DNA from: Streptomyces sp. NBC_00525
GTDB lineage: Bacteria > Actinomycetota > Actinomycetes > Streptomycetales > Streptomycetaceae
Assembly (NCBI RefSeq): GCF_036346595.1
Contig: NZ_CP107834.1
Coordinates: 5,332,001-5,396,000 of the forward strand
Direction: 5' to 3'
DNA: 64,000 nucleotides
The notes beneath the pieces are model-generated. The model was not told the origin of the DNA. It searched no databases and saw nothing but the letters and a program-made list of their open reading frames with translations. The translations under genes and the position numbers were made by a program. Positions 1 through 9,886 of this stretch are shown piece after piece; positions within the stretch are counted from its first letter, which is position 1, and every line of letters starts with the position of its first letter.

Positions 1-1831
1 CCGAGGAGTCGCGCAGTTCGACAACGATGCCGTGCCTGGCGGCGAGCCGGGCGACCACGTGCAGACCCATGGACCGCACGTCGCCGATGCCCGCGGTGGG
101 CTCGCGCAGCGCGGCGTTCAGCACGGTGCGGCGGTCCGCCGAGATGCCGACGCCCTCGTCCACGATCTGTACGACGGCCCGGTCCCACAGCCGCCAGACG
201 GCGACGCCGACCTGGGCGTCGGGCGGCGAGAAGCGGGTGGCGTTGTCGAGCAGTTCCGCCAGGATGTGCGCCACGTCGTGCACGGCGCGGGCGGCGATGC
301 CGATGCCGCCCTCGATGGCGCCGAGCGAGACGCGGTCGAAGCGTTCGATCTGCTGGGCCGCCGCCACGATGACGGTGGAGGCGGCGATGTCCGCCGACCT
401 CACCCGTGCGTTGCCGTAGCCGCCGAGCACCAGCAGGTTGTTGGTGTTGCGCTCCATGCGGATGGCGAGGTGGTCGAGCGCGAAGAGCGTCTTCATGCGC
501 TCCGGGTCGGCCTCGTCGCGCTGCACGGCGTCCAGTTCGGACACCATGACGCTGGTGAGCTGGGCGCCGCGGCGGGCGACCCGGACCAGGGTCTCGGCGA
601 ACTGCTCGTGCACGCGCGCCTGTTCGGCGGCGAGGCGGACCGCCTCGTGGTGGACGGCGTTGAACGCCTCACCCACCTCGCCGATCTCGTCCCCGCCCGT
701 CGTCTCGATCGGGTTGCCGGTGCGTTCCGCGACCTCCTCGGGCGTGGACCCGCTCAGCGCGCCGGGCTGCGACAGCTCGCTCATGACCTCGGGCAGCCGG
801 GTGTGGGCGACCTCGTGCGCGGCGTTGCGCAGGTCGCGCAGCCGGCGGATCATGACGCGGCCGAGCCGGACGGCGACGAGGACGACGCCCACCAGGGTCA
901 GCAGTACCAGGGTGACCTCGCCGCCGGCGGTCCACAGCAGCCGGGTGCGCTCCGCCTCCACGGTGGTGGCGACGGACTCGTCGATCCGCTCCTCCACCTG
1001 GTGCAGCAGGGTCTGCCGGTCGTCGGCGGCCTTCTGCCAGGACTCGGGGGAGACGCCGATGGGCTTGCTGGTGTCGGTGCGCCCGATCTTGTCCTCGAGC
1101 TTGCGGGAGGCCAGGGCCTTGGGGCCGGAGAGGGTGCGCTCCAGCCAGGTCCGCCACTCGGCGGGGCCGAGGCTGAACATCACCCCGGTCGACTCGGTGT
1201 AGCCGAGGCGGCTGGCGTCGAAGGTGCGCTGCGAGGCGACGGTGAAGCCGCCCGCGGCCTGCGCCCTCATGACGGTGACCTGCTCCTGAGCGGTGTGCTC
1301 GGCGGCCTCCGAGAGGGCGGCGGCGGCGCGGATGCGGTCGGCGATGTCGGCGTCGACCCCGTCGGCCTGGGCGATGCCGTCGCGGTAGGAGTTGAGGTCC
1401 GCGATCACGATCCGGTAGCCGAAGGCGAGTGCGGAGATGGTGGTGCTGCCCGAGCGCACCTGGGCGCGCAGGGCGGGGAGTTGATCGATGAAGCGGTCGA
1501 TGCGGTCCAGCGCCTCCTGGGCACTTCCGGGTACCTCGGAGAGCCGGCCGATCCGGCTGTTGAAGGCGGCGAGGCTCTTGTCCGTCGCGTCGGAGCTCTG
1601 CTGGAAGGCGTCGGAGTCTGCCTGATGGGAGACCAGAGCGGTGGCTGCGGCGCGTTCACGCTGCAGTTGATGTGTTAAGTCGGCCGCGTGGGCGGCGACG
1701 TCGACCATGTTGGCCAGCCGGTTCGCCTGCAGTGCCTGGTTGGTCGCCGGAGCGAGGGCCAGAGCCGAGAAGGTGACCGCGACGGTGAGGGGCGCGGTGA
1801 CCAGCAGGACGAGGCGACGATTGATTTTCAC
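1..1831 (-). CDS. Conservon sensor histidine kinase (CvnA-type, nitrate-sensing domain), 3' end cut off by window edge
   Basis: Membrane sensor of the nitrate-sensing histidine-kinase family that heads Streptomyces conservons. The GTG start at 1831 has a GGAG about 8 nt upstream. At least 610 codons are present. A first membrane segment lies at about residues 4-26, followed by a long extracytoplasmic helical NIT-like domain, a second membrane segment near 293-316 and a HAMP-like linker. The candidate phospho-acceptor His is in an LDHLAIRMER motif near 450. An ATPase domain with N-box ELLDNA (near 528) and G1 DEGVGIS runs to the window edge, so the usual long disordered tail is missing. Residue 52 is a TTA leucine codon (1676-1678), implying bldA tRNA dependence. 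Roadblock, DUF742 and GTPase partners would be expected beyond the left edge. The domain calls are seen in sequence; the ligand is unknown. Confidence 0.88.
   Translation of the reverse strand, partial: MKINRRLVLLVTAPLTVAVTFSALALAPATNQALQANRLANMVDVAAHAADLTHQLQRERAAATALVSHQADSDAFQQSSDATDKSLAAFNSRIGRLSEVPGSAQEALDRIDRFIDQLPALRAQVRSGSTTISALAFGYRIVIADLNSYRDGIAQADGVDADIADRIRAAAALSEAAEHTAQEQVTVMRAQAAGGFTVASQRTFDASRLGYTESTGVMFSLGPAEWRTWLERTLSGPKALASRKLEDKIGRTDTSKPIGVSPESWQKAADDRQTLLHQVEERIDESVATTVEAERTRLLWTAGGEVTLVLLTLVGVVLVAVRLGRVMIRRLRDLRNAAHEVAHTRLPEVMSELSQPGALSGSTPEEVAERTGNPIETTGGDEIGEVGEAFNAVHHEAVRLAAEQARVHEQFAETLVRVARRGAQLTSVMVSELDAVQRDEADPERMKTLFALDHLAIRMERNTNNLLVLGGYGNARVRSADIAASTVIVAAAQQIERFDRVSLGAIEGGIGIAARAVHDVAHILAELLDNATRFSPPDAQVGVAVWRLWDRAVVQIVDEGVGISADRRTVLNAALREPTAGIGDVRSMGLHVVARLAARHGIVVELRDSS
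1676..1678 (-). promoter_or_regulatory. In-frame TTA (bldA-dependent) codon in the sensor kinase
   Basis: The reverse complement reads GCC GAC TTA ACA CAT in the frame of the GTG at 1831, exactly 51 codons downstream. In Streptomyces the TTA codon is read only by the bldA tRNA, so translation of this sensor should depend on developmental stage. It lies early in the gene, where a stall would block the whole product. Confidence 0.8.
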
Positions 1832-2484
1832 TGCGCGGCTCCATCGCCGGAACCGGTGCTGAGTATCGGTGACACGCAGATACCTGTTAACGGGTTGTGG
1901 GGTGTCGGTAGGGGCGCTCGTACATCGTGTGCACAGTTGCGGATGGGACAGGCGGGATAGACGGGGCTCACGTTGCGCGGCTTGATCCTATGCCTAGTGC
2001 ACAACCACCGATGCGGGCAGCGTCGAAAATTTGCGTTCAGTTAGGTGTGCGGAAACGGTCTCATTCGGTCGATGTGGTCGGTTCGGGCCGTGGGGCGCCG
2101 CTAAGCGGAATGACTCGGTCTCGCTTGTCTGCCCTGCCTGTCCCTTGATCCACGGGAGTTGCGGCCGTCGGCGCTGAGCAGGCGGAATGCCCGGAAGCCC
2201 CCTCGCTGTCCCCGTAGGGTCAAACCCCGCCCGTTGGCCGGATGTTGCGGAAAGGTTAGATCCGATTAGCGATGGCGATTGTTTCGGACCGGTGCCTGCG
2301 GGCCCACGGACCCCCGGTCCTCACAGGTGAGCGGCCCACCGCTCGAATTTCACTCAGCAGAGGTGCTGTGCAAGCTTGGTGGCGATCCGTCAGGATTCGT
2401 CACCGCACCCGCACGCGCTCACACCTGCGCGAACCGGCCATCTTGAAAAGTATGCGGATTTCACGGCAAGCCGCCTTGATCTGA
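1832..2484. other. Long intergenic region without a supported gene
   Basis: About 650 bases separate the sensor kinase from the next gene and I find no convincing ORF or RNA gene. One visible element is a near-perfect palindrome, ACCTGTTAACGGGT at 1882-1895, about 50 bp upstream of the sensor start. It could be an operator or part of its promoter. The rest is slightly less GC-rich than the coding DNA. Short ORFs here lack the third-position GC bias of real genes. Confidence 0.5.
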
Positions 2485-3127
2485 TCATGTGTCCGGGCCG
2501 TCCGTCAGGCACCCCGCAGCGCCGAGATCACCCCGGTCCCGCTCGATCCGGGCCAGTACGGACGCCTCCACCGCCCGGCCGGGACCGAGCACGACGTCCC
2601 GCAGGCACATCCGGTACTCGTCGTCCAGCCGGTACGCGCACAACTCCGCGGAGTTCAGCAGCAGATGATCCGGCTCGGTGCGCCGGGCAGCCGACTCGGA
2701 CACCGCGAACAACTCCGTCAGCGGCCGCTCCGGCAGCCCCAGCCCCGCCAGCAACGCGGCCCGCTGGGCGTCGAGTTCGGGCGCGAACTCCTCGCGCGCC
2801 GCCGCGTCACCGGCCGCCGCGGCGGCCCGCAGCCCTTCCTCGTCCAGGCCGGCCGTCAGCCCCTCGCACCGGTCGGGCAGCCGCACCAGCATCTCCAGCG
2901 CCTCCGAGATGCTGTCGGCGATCAGGGACGGCGTCGCCCTCGGAGGACGCGTACAGCACCGACGTACCCCCGCACAGGAAGTAGGTGCCCCCGCCACCGT
3001 CCCCCGCGATGGGCTCCTGCGGGAAGGCGGCGATCTCCGCGAGATCGGGACGGCTGCGCAGCAGCTCCAGCACGGGGTCGGTCGTCCCCGCATCCTGGGA
3101 ACCGCCCGCCGGGCCGGGTGGAGGCAC
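2485..3127 (-). pseudogene. SUKH (SMI1/KNR4)-like protein interrupted by a single-base frameshift
   Basis: Two overlapping reverse frames together give one sensible protein. The N-terminal part, starting at GTG 3127, reads through a TYFLCGGTSVLYASSEGDA stretch. The C-terminal part continues in the next frame with SLIADSISEALEMLVRLPD and ends at 2485. Removing one base from the GGG run at 2925-2927 joins them as GDAVLIADSISEALEM in a product of about 213 residues. The glycine-rich strand followed by a SEG motif and a helix recalls SMI1/KNR4-like proteins, many of which are immunity or scaffold proteins; this is a weak resemblance. It starts 16 bp after the UvrA-like gene on the same strand. 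It could be a real pseudogene or a sequencing error. Confidence 0.55.
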
Positions 3128-3142
3128 CCGGCCCGGCTCCGC

Positions 3143-5518
<2,376 letters not shown>

Positions 5519-5569
5519 CGTGTCTCCTTGGATTGGCAGGGCCGTCGCACAGCCCCGTCGTCGCCCGGC

Positions 5570-6019
5570 CTACGCTAGTGGCGCCCCTGGCAGCGGTGCT
5601 TCTCGATTTCTGATCGGACGCGTCACCTGCTTCGCGACGCAGGACGGCATCCCCGCGGTGGCGCGCGCCGCCTCCTGCCGGTACACGCTCGGCGGCATCC
5701 CGACCAGCTCCGTGAACCGCGTACTGAAGGTGCCGAGGGAGGCGCAGCCGACCGCGAAACAGGCCTCGGTCACGCTCATGTCGCCCCGGCGCAGCAGCGT
5801 CATCGCGCGCTCGATGCGCCGGGTCATCAGGTAGCCGTACGGCGACTCCCCGTACGCGCGGCGGAACTCGCGGCTCAGATGTCCGGCCGACATATGGGCC
5901 CCGCGGGCCAGGGCCTCGACGTTGAGGGGCTGGGCGTACTCGCGGTCGATCCGGTCGCGGACCCGGCGCAGCCGGGCGAGGTCGCGCAGATGCTGTGCCG
6001 CGTCGGGTTTGCTGGTCAC
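5570..6019 (-). CDS. Small AraC/XylS-family transcriptional regulator
   Basis: A 149-residue protein that is essentially only the two-helix-turn-helix AraC DNA-binding domain. The first HTH includes VEALARGAHMSAGHLSREFR and the second VTEACFAVGCASLGTFSTRF, followed by the typical GMPPSVYR end. No N-terminal ligand-binding domain is present. It starts at GTG 6019 with no ribosome site. A TACGCT -10 hexamer lies 7 nt upstream (6027-6032), so a leaderless transcript is likely. It lies directly upstream of the UvrA-like gene, which is its most likely target. Confidence 0.87.
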   Translation of the reverse strand: MTSKPDAAQHLRDLARLRRVRDRIDREYAQPLNVEALARGAHMSAGHLSREFRRAYGESPYGYLMTRRIERAMTLLRRGDMSVTEACFAVGCASLGTFSTRFTELVGMPPSVYRQEAARATAGMPSCVAKQVTRPIRNREAPLPGAPLA

Positions 6020-6089
6020 GTCCGAAAGCGTACGTCGCGGCGGGGCGGCCCGCCCCGGCGAGCGGCGGGCGGGCCGGTACCCGGCCGGG

Positions 6090-7133
6090 TCAGGTACGGG
6101 TGGCGGTGCCGCACTCCGAGGCGTCGCGGTCCCGCATCCGCTCGTCCATCGACATGTCCCGCTCGTAGGGGTCGACGCGTGCGCCCTCCTCCGAGGGGCC
6201 CCGGTCCTTGCCGAACTCGGGGACGAAGTAGCCGGTGGTGTCGCCGCAGCCGCCGTTGGCGGCGTCCATCCGGTAGGTCCGCAGCGAGAAGGTTCCCGGC
6301 GTGATCTCCACCTCGGCGGGGTTCTCCCAGCTCATCACGATCTCGCGGCGGACGATCGTACGGGCGACCTCGTCGCTGTCCCCCTCCGCCCGTACGACGG
6401 GGTAGACGAAGGTGACGTCGGCGGTGACGTCGACCGCGCCGCGGTCGCCCGCGCGGTACGTGATCCTGCCGCGCGTCCTGATCACGTCACCGGCCAGGCG
6501 GACGTACGACGGGTCGAAGCGGCTGAACAGCAGCAGCGGGTCGTCGCCGCGGCTCGGGCGGTCGAAGGCGTGCGCCAGGTACTCCTCGACGTCGGCCTGC
6601 TCCGGGTTGAGCGCGGCGATCGCCTTCACCGGGCGCTTCCCGCGCAGCACCGCCGGGTCCAGGCCGGAGTCGACGAGGAAGGCCAGGCTGCTCTCCAGCG
6701 CCTCGTCCACCTGCTTCTCGCTCATCCACCCGGTCGCATGCGCCGAAGGCATCGTGATCCCGGCCGTCCCGGTCGCCCAGTGTTCCGCGGGCGACCCCTT
6801 GAACGGGGCGTCCAGGGTCGCCCGCCCGGACGCCCCGGCGGAGTCGCCCCCGGTGCCCCCGCCGAACCAGCCGTTGACCAGGCCGGGGGAGAGCGTGAGG
6901 CCGAACAGGGCGACGACGACGATCAGGCCCACCACGTACCAGCGTTTGCCGTTCCGCCGGCGGGGCGGCTCGTGGACGCGCCAACCAGGGGGCGGGGCGG
7001 GTTCGTCGTCCAGCCGCCGGGTGACCATCCGGGCGCGGGCGGACGGCTCCTCGGGGGCGTCGCCGGTCCCGGCCTCGGCCTCCCGCAGGAAGCGCTCCCA
7101 TTCCTCGTCCGGTATGGATGACCCCTTGTCCAC
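6090..7133 (-). CDS. Membrane-anchored protein of unknown function
   Basis: I do not recognise a named family. The start chosen is GTG 7133, which has GGGAG 6 nt upstream and begins VDKGSSIPDEEWERF; upstream in-frame sequence lacks a site. The 347-residue product has a charged cytoplasmic N-terminus with an EEWERFLREAE helix. One membrane segment follows (WYVVGLIVVVALFGLTL, around residues 64-82), then a glycine-rich spacer and an extracytoplasmic domain of roughly 250 residues with two cysteines. The layout suggests a single-pass envelope protein with its C-terminal domain outside. It lies between the AraC gene and the methyltransferase on the same strand but with gaps of 70 and 120 bp. Confidence 0.75.
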   Translation of the reverse strand: MDKGSSIPDEEWERFLREAEAGTGDAPEEPSARARMVTRRLDDEPAPPPGWRVHEPPRRRNGKRWYVVGLIVVVALFGLTLSPGLVNGWFGGGTGGDSAGASGRATLDAPFKGSPAEHWATGTAGITMPSAHATGWMSEKQVDEALESSLAFLVDSGLDPAVLRGKRPVKAIAALNPEQADVEEYLAHAFDRPSRGDDPLLLFSRFDPSYVRLAGDVIRTRGRITYRAGDRGAVDVTADVTFVYPVVRAEGDSDEVARTIVRREIVMSWENPAEVEITPGTFSLRTYRMDAANGGCGDTTGYFVPEFGKDRGPSEEGARVDPYERDMSMDERMRDRDASECGTATRT

Positions 7134-7252
7134 GCTGCGCTCCCGCCCCTCCCGGCCGCTCCCTTTTTCGGCATCATCACACAGCCCGGTGACACCGGGC
7201 GCGGCCGGCGGACGCGCCACGTGCCGCCGGGCCGGCGTGCCGGGACGGCGGG

Positions 7253-8071
7253 TTACGGCTTGCGGCCGACCGCCACATAGCCCGGAGTGACGATCTCGCC
7301 GGTGCCGGGGACCGGCTCGCCCAGCTCGGGATGCCAGGCCTCGGCGGCGACGATGCCCGGCTCCACGATCTCCAGCCCCTCGAAGAACGCGCCGAACTCG
7401 GCACGGGTGCGCGGCGCCAGCGTCAGCGTGTTGGCCCGGTACATCTCGTCCACCTGGCGCGCCTCCTCCGGGTGGAAGTCGGCGGTGATCTGCGAGATGA
7501 CCATGTAGCTGCCGGGCGCGAGCACGTCGGTCAGCCGGCGCACCAGCTCGTGGGCGCCGTCCTCGTCGCTCACGAAGTGCAGCAGCGCGATCATCGACAG
7601 GGCGACCGGGGCGCTGAAGTCCAGCGTCCTGCCCGCGCGTTCGAGGATCGTGTCGACGTGGCGCGCGTCCGCCTGCACATAGTCGATGACGCCCTCGGGC
7701 GTGCCCTTGAGCAGCGCCTCGGCGTGGGCCAGCACGATCGGGTCGTTGTCGCAGTAGACGACGCGGGTGCTGGGCGCGGCCTCCTGGGCCACCTGGTGCA
7801 GGTTGGGCTCGGTGGGTATCCCGGTGCCGATGTCGAGGAACTGGCGGACGCCCTGGGCGGAGAGCCAGCGGGTGGCGCGGTGCATGAAGGCGCGGTTGAT
7901 CTTCGCCATCACCGGCACGTTCGGTTCGACGGCCAGCATCTGACGGCCCATCGCCTCGTCGACCGGGTAGTTGTCCTTGCCGCCCAGGAACCAGTCGTAC
8001 ATCCGCGCGGGATGCGGCTTGCTGGTGTCGATGAGCGGGGGCGAGGTGCGGTCGTTCTCCGGTCGGGACAT
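7253..8071 (-). CDS. SAM-dependent methyltransferase, DUF574 family
   Basis: A 272-residue protein of the DUF574 (S-adenosyl methyltransferase) family, expanded in Streptomyces and usually of unknown substrate. The hallmark N-terminal motif PARMYDWFLGGKDNYPVD is present, followed by a Rossmann SAM-binding loop FLDIGTGIPT and an acidic strand end VVYCDNDP. ATG 8071 is preferred over the TTG two codons upstream because AGGAG lies 7 nt before it. The gene is divergent from the lipase, and the intergenic region carries several TTAC/GTAA inverted repeats. Confidence 0.9.
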   Translation of the reverse strand: MSRPENDRTSPPLIDTSKPHPARMYDWFLGGKDNYPVDEAMGRQMLAVEPNVPVMAKINRAFMHRATRWLSAQGVRQFLDIGTGIPTEPNLHQVAQEAAPSTRVVYCDNDPIVLAHAEALLKGTPEGVIDYVQADARHVDTILERAGRTLDFSAPVALSMIALLHFVSDEDGAHELVRRLTDVLAPGSYMVISQITADFHPEEARQVDEMYRANTLTLAPRTRAEFGAFFEGLEIVEPGIVAAEAWHPELGEPVPGTGEIVTPGYVAVGRKP

Positions 8072-8167
8072 GGCCAACTCCTGGGTGCGGGAGGCTGCGG
8101 ATGATCAGCTGGCGCCCACAATAGGCAACATGACGGCCGGACAGGCCCGGGCGGGTGCCCGAGGAGA

Positions 8168-8207
8168 GTTACCAATGCGTAACTTACTGATGGGTTACCA
8201 CCGGTAA
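8168..8207. promoter_or_regulatory. Cluster of TTAC/GTAA inverted repeats between methyltransferase and lipase
   Basis: Two perfect inverted repeats sit side by side: GTTAC-n6-GTAAC at 8168-8183 and TTACC-n3-GGTAA at 8195-8207. A further TTACT-n4-GGTTAC overlaps between them. This density of identical arms in GC-rich DNA, 56 bp before the lipase start, looks like an operator for a dimeric regulator. TetR-type repressors often bind such TTAC/GTAA arms; the actual regulator is not identified here. Confidence 0.5.
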
Positions 8208-8262
8208 GTCCCGCTGTTAGCTTGCGCTCACCCGCCCATCGGAGCAGAGCGAGGAGTGAGCT

Positions 8263-9654
8263 GTGAGCCGCACGGACAGCCGTTCGCGTTCCACCGTCCT
8301 GATACCCCCCACCCGCCGCCCGCGCGCCGGAGCCCTGCGGGCCGCCGCCGTCGCCGTGACCGCGGCGGCCTGCGTGGCCGCGTACGCCGCGCCCGCATCG
8401 GCCTCGGCCGGCACCGAACCGGTCGTGTCGCGGGGCGTGACCATCCCCTCCTTCTACAACCCGCCCGCCGAACTCCCCGCCGCCAACGGCGCGCTGATCC
8501 GCACCGAACCCCTGCCGCTCGGCCTGGACCTGCCCGGCCTGGACGGCCGCCGGATGCCCGGCACGGCGACCCGCCTCATGTACCGGTCGACCGACTCCAA
8601 CGGGCAGCCGGTCGCGGTGACCGGCGCCTACATCGAGCCCTCGGCCTCCTGGAAGGGCGGCGGCGCCCGGCCGCTGGTCGCGGTGGCCTCCGGCACCATG
8701 GGCCAGGGCGACCAGTGCGCCCCCTCGCTGTCCCTGCAGCATCCGCTCTCGCTCACCCCCGAGACGGTGTCGATCGGCTACGAGATCCTGTCCGTCTACC
8801 GGCTCCTGTCCGCCGGGATCGCCGTCGTCGTCACCGACTACGTGGGCCTCGGCACCACGGACCGGCTGCACACCTACGTCAACCGGGTCGACGAGGGCCA
8901 CGCGCTGCTGGACGCCGTCCGCGCCGCGCACCGGCTGCCCGCCACCTCGCTGACGCCCGACTCCCGGACCGGCCTGTACGGCTACAGCCAGGGCGGCGGG
9001 GCCAGCGCCTCCGCCGCCGAGCTCCAGCCCTCGTACGCCCCCGAGATCGAACTGGCCGGCACCTACGCCGGCGCGCCGCCCGCCGACCTGACCGCGACCA
9101 TGAAGGGCATCGACGGCAGCGCCCTGGCCGGCGCCCTGGCCTGGTCGATCAACGGCTTCGCCCAGGCCGACCCGGACCTGCGCGACGTCGTGGAGAACAA
9201 CATCAACGACGCCGGCCGGGCCGCGCTGAAGGACGCCTCCACCATGTGCGTCGGCGACGCGATCCTCGGCTACGGCTTCGCCAGAAGCACCAAGTGGACC
9301 ACCAGCGGCAAGTCCCTGGGCGAGATCATCGCCGCCGAACCCAAGGCGCAGGCCGCGCTCGACAGGCAGCGCATCGGCACCCTCAAGCCCTCCGGCCCTG
9401 TGCGAGTGGCGACCGGCACCCAGGACGACATCGTGCCCCACAAGCAGGCCCGTCAACTCGCCGTCGACTGGTGCCGCAAGGGCGGCGACGTCACCTATGA
9501 CGCTGTCATCCTGCCCAACCTCGGCGACAAGATCCTGACCAACCACATGGTGCCGCTCATCACCGACCAGGGCGACGCCATCTCCTGGATCACCGACCGC
9601 CTCGAAGGCAGGCGGTCCGTCTCCAACTGCTGGTCGATGCCGATCCAGCCCTGA
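8263..9654 (+). CDS. Secreted lipase (secretory lipase / triacylglycerol lipase family)
   Basis: A 463-residue exported alpha/beta hydrolase. The GTG start follows GAGGAG. An arginine-rich N-region and hydrophobic core (ALRAAAVAVTAAACVAAYA) end in APASASA, a good signal-peptidase I site near residue 48. The nucleophile elbow is GYSQGG with the serine near 242. A TQDDIVP motif near 387 and an NHMVP histidine near 430 complete a plausible Ser-Asp-His triad. The overall pattern matches the LIP secretory lipase family (PF03583), which hydrolyses ester lipids outside the cell. The cluster of inverted repeats upstream suggests repressor control, and a strong hairpin terminator follows. Confidence 0.85.
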   Translation: MSRTDSRSRSTVLIPPTRRPRAGALRAAAVAVTAAACVAAYAAPASASAGTEPVVSRGVTIPSFYNPPAELPAANGALIRTEPLPLGLDLPGLDGRRMPGTATRLMYRSTDSNGQPVAVTGAYIEPSASWKGGGARPLVAVASGTMGQGDQCAPSLSLQHPLSLTPETVSIGYEILSVYRLLSAGIAVVVTDYVGLGTTDRLHTYVNRVDEGHALLDAVRAAHRLPATSLTPDSRTGLYGYSQGGGASASAAELQPSYAPEIELAGTYAGAPPADLTATMKGIDGSALAGALAWSINGFAQADPDLRDVVENNINDAGRAALKDASTMCVGDAILGYGFARSTKWTTSGKSLGEIIAAEPKAQAALDRQRIGTLKPSGPVRVATGTQDDIVPHKQARQLAVDWCRKGGDVTYDAVILPNLGDKILTNHMVPLITDQGDAISWITDRLEGRRSVSNCWSMPIQP

Positions 9655-9664
9655 CCCCGCCCCC

Positions 9665-9704
9665 GGCCCGCGCGCACCGCACCCAAAGCGGATGCGCGCG
9701 GGCC
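9665..9704 (+). terminator. Hairpin terminator after the lipase gene
   Basis: An 11-bp perfect stem, GGCCCGCGCGC (9665-9675) with GCGCGCGGGCC (9694-9704), begins 10 bp after the lipase stop. There is no U-tract, as is usual for Streptomyces terminators. Confidence 0.7.
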
Positions 9705-9726
9705 GGACCGCGGTTAGGGTCGCCGC

Positions 9727-9753
9727 ATGAACATCGTGCAGCTCTACGGCTGA
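9727..9753 (+). CDS. Eight-codon candidate leader peptide upstream of the glycosyltransferase
   Basis: ATG at 9727 opens an ORF that would encode MNIVQLYG and stops at TGA 9751-9753. A TAGGGT hexamer (9715-9720) lies exactly 6 nt upstream, the standard spacing of a leaderless Streptomyces promoter, although no clear -35 is visible. A strong hairpin begins 3 bp after the stop. The arrangement of tiny ORF plus hairpin ahead of a macrolide-type glycosyltransferase resembles a ribosome-controlled attenuator. This is an inference from layout only. It could also be a chance ORF or the remnant of a lost gene. Confidence 0.4.
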   Translation: MNIVQLYG

Positions 9754-9756
9754 CGC

Positions 9757-9784
9757 GGACGGGGGCACGCCCCCGGCCCCGTCC
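9757..9784 (+). terminator. Hairpin immediately after the candidate leader ORF
   Basis: An 8-bp stem, GGACGGGG (9757-9764) with CCCCGTCC (9777-9784), encloses a GC-rich loop. It lies between the eight-codon ORF and the glycosyltransferase gene and could act as an attenuator or an ordinary terminator. Confidence 0.5.
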
Positions 9785-9886
9785 GGCACACCGCGTACGC
9801 GCGCCCACCCCCAGGCACCGCCGGGGTGGCGACGCGCCGGTTCGCCGTATCCACTTCCGCCGCAGAACTGAAACGAGTGATCCCTG

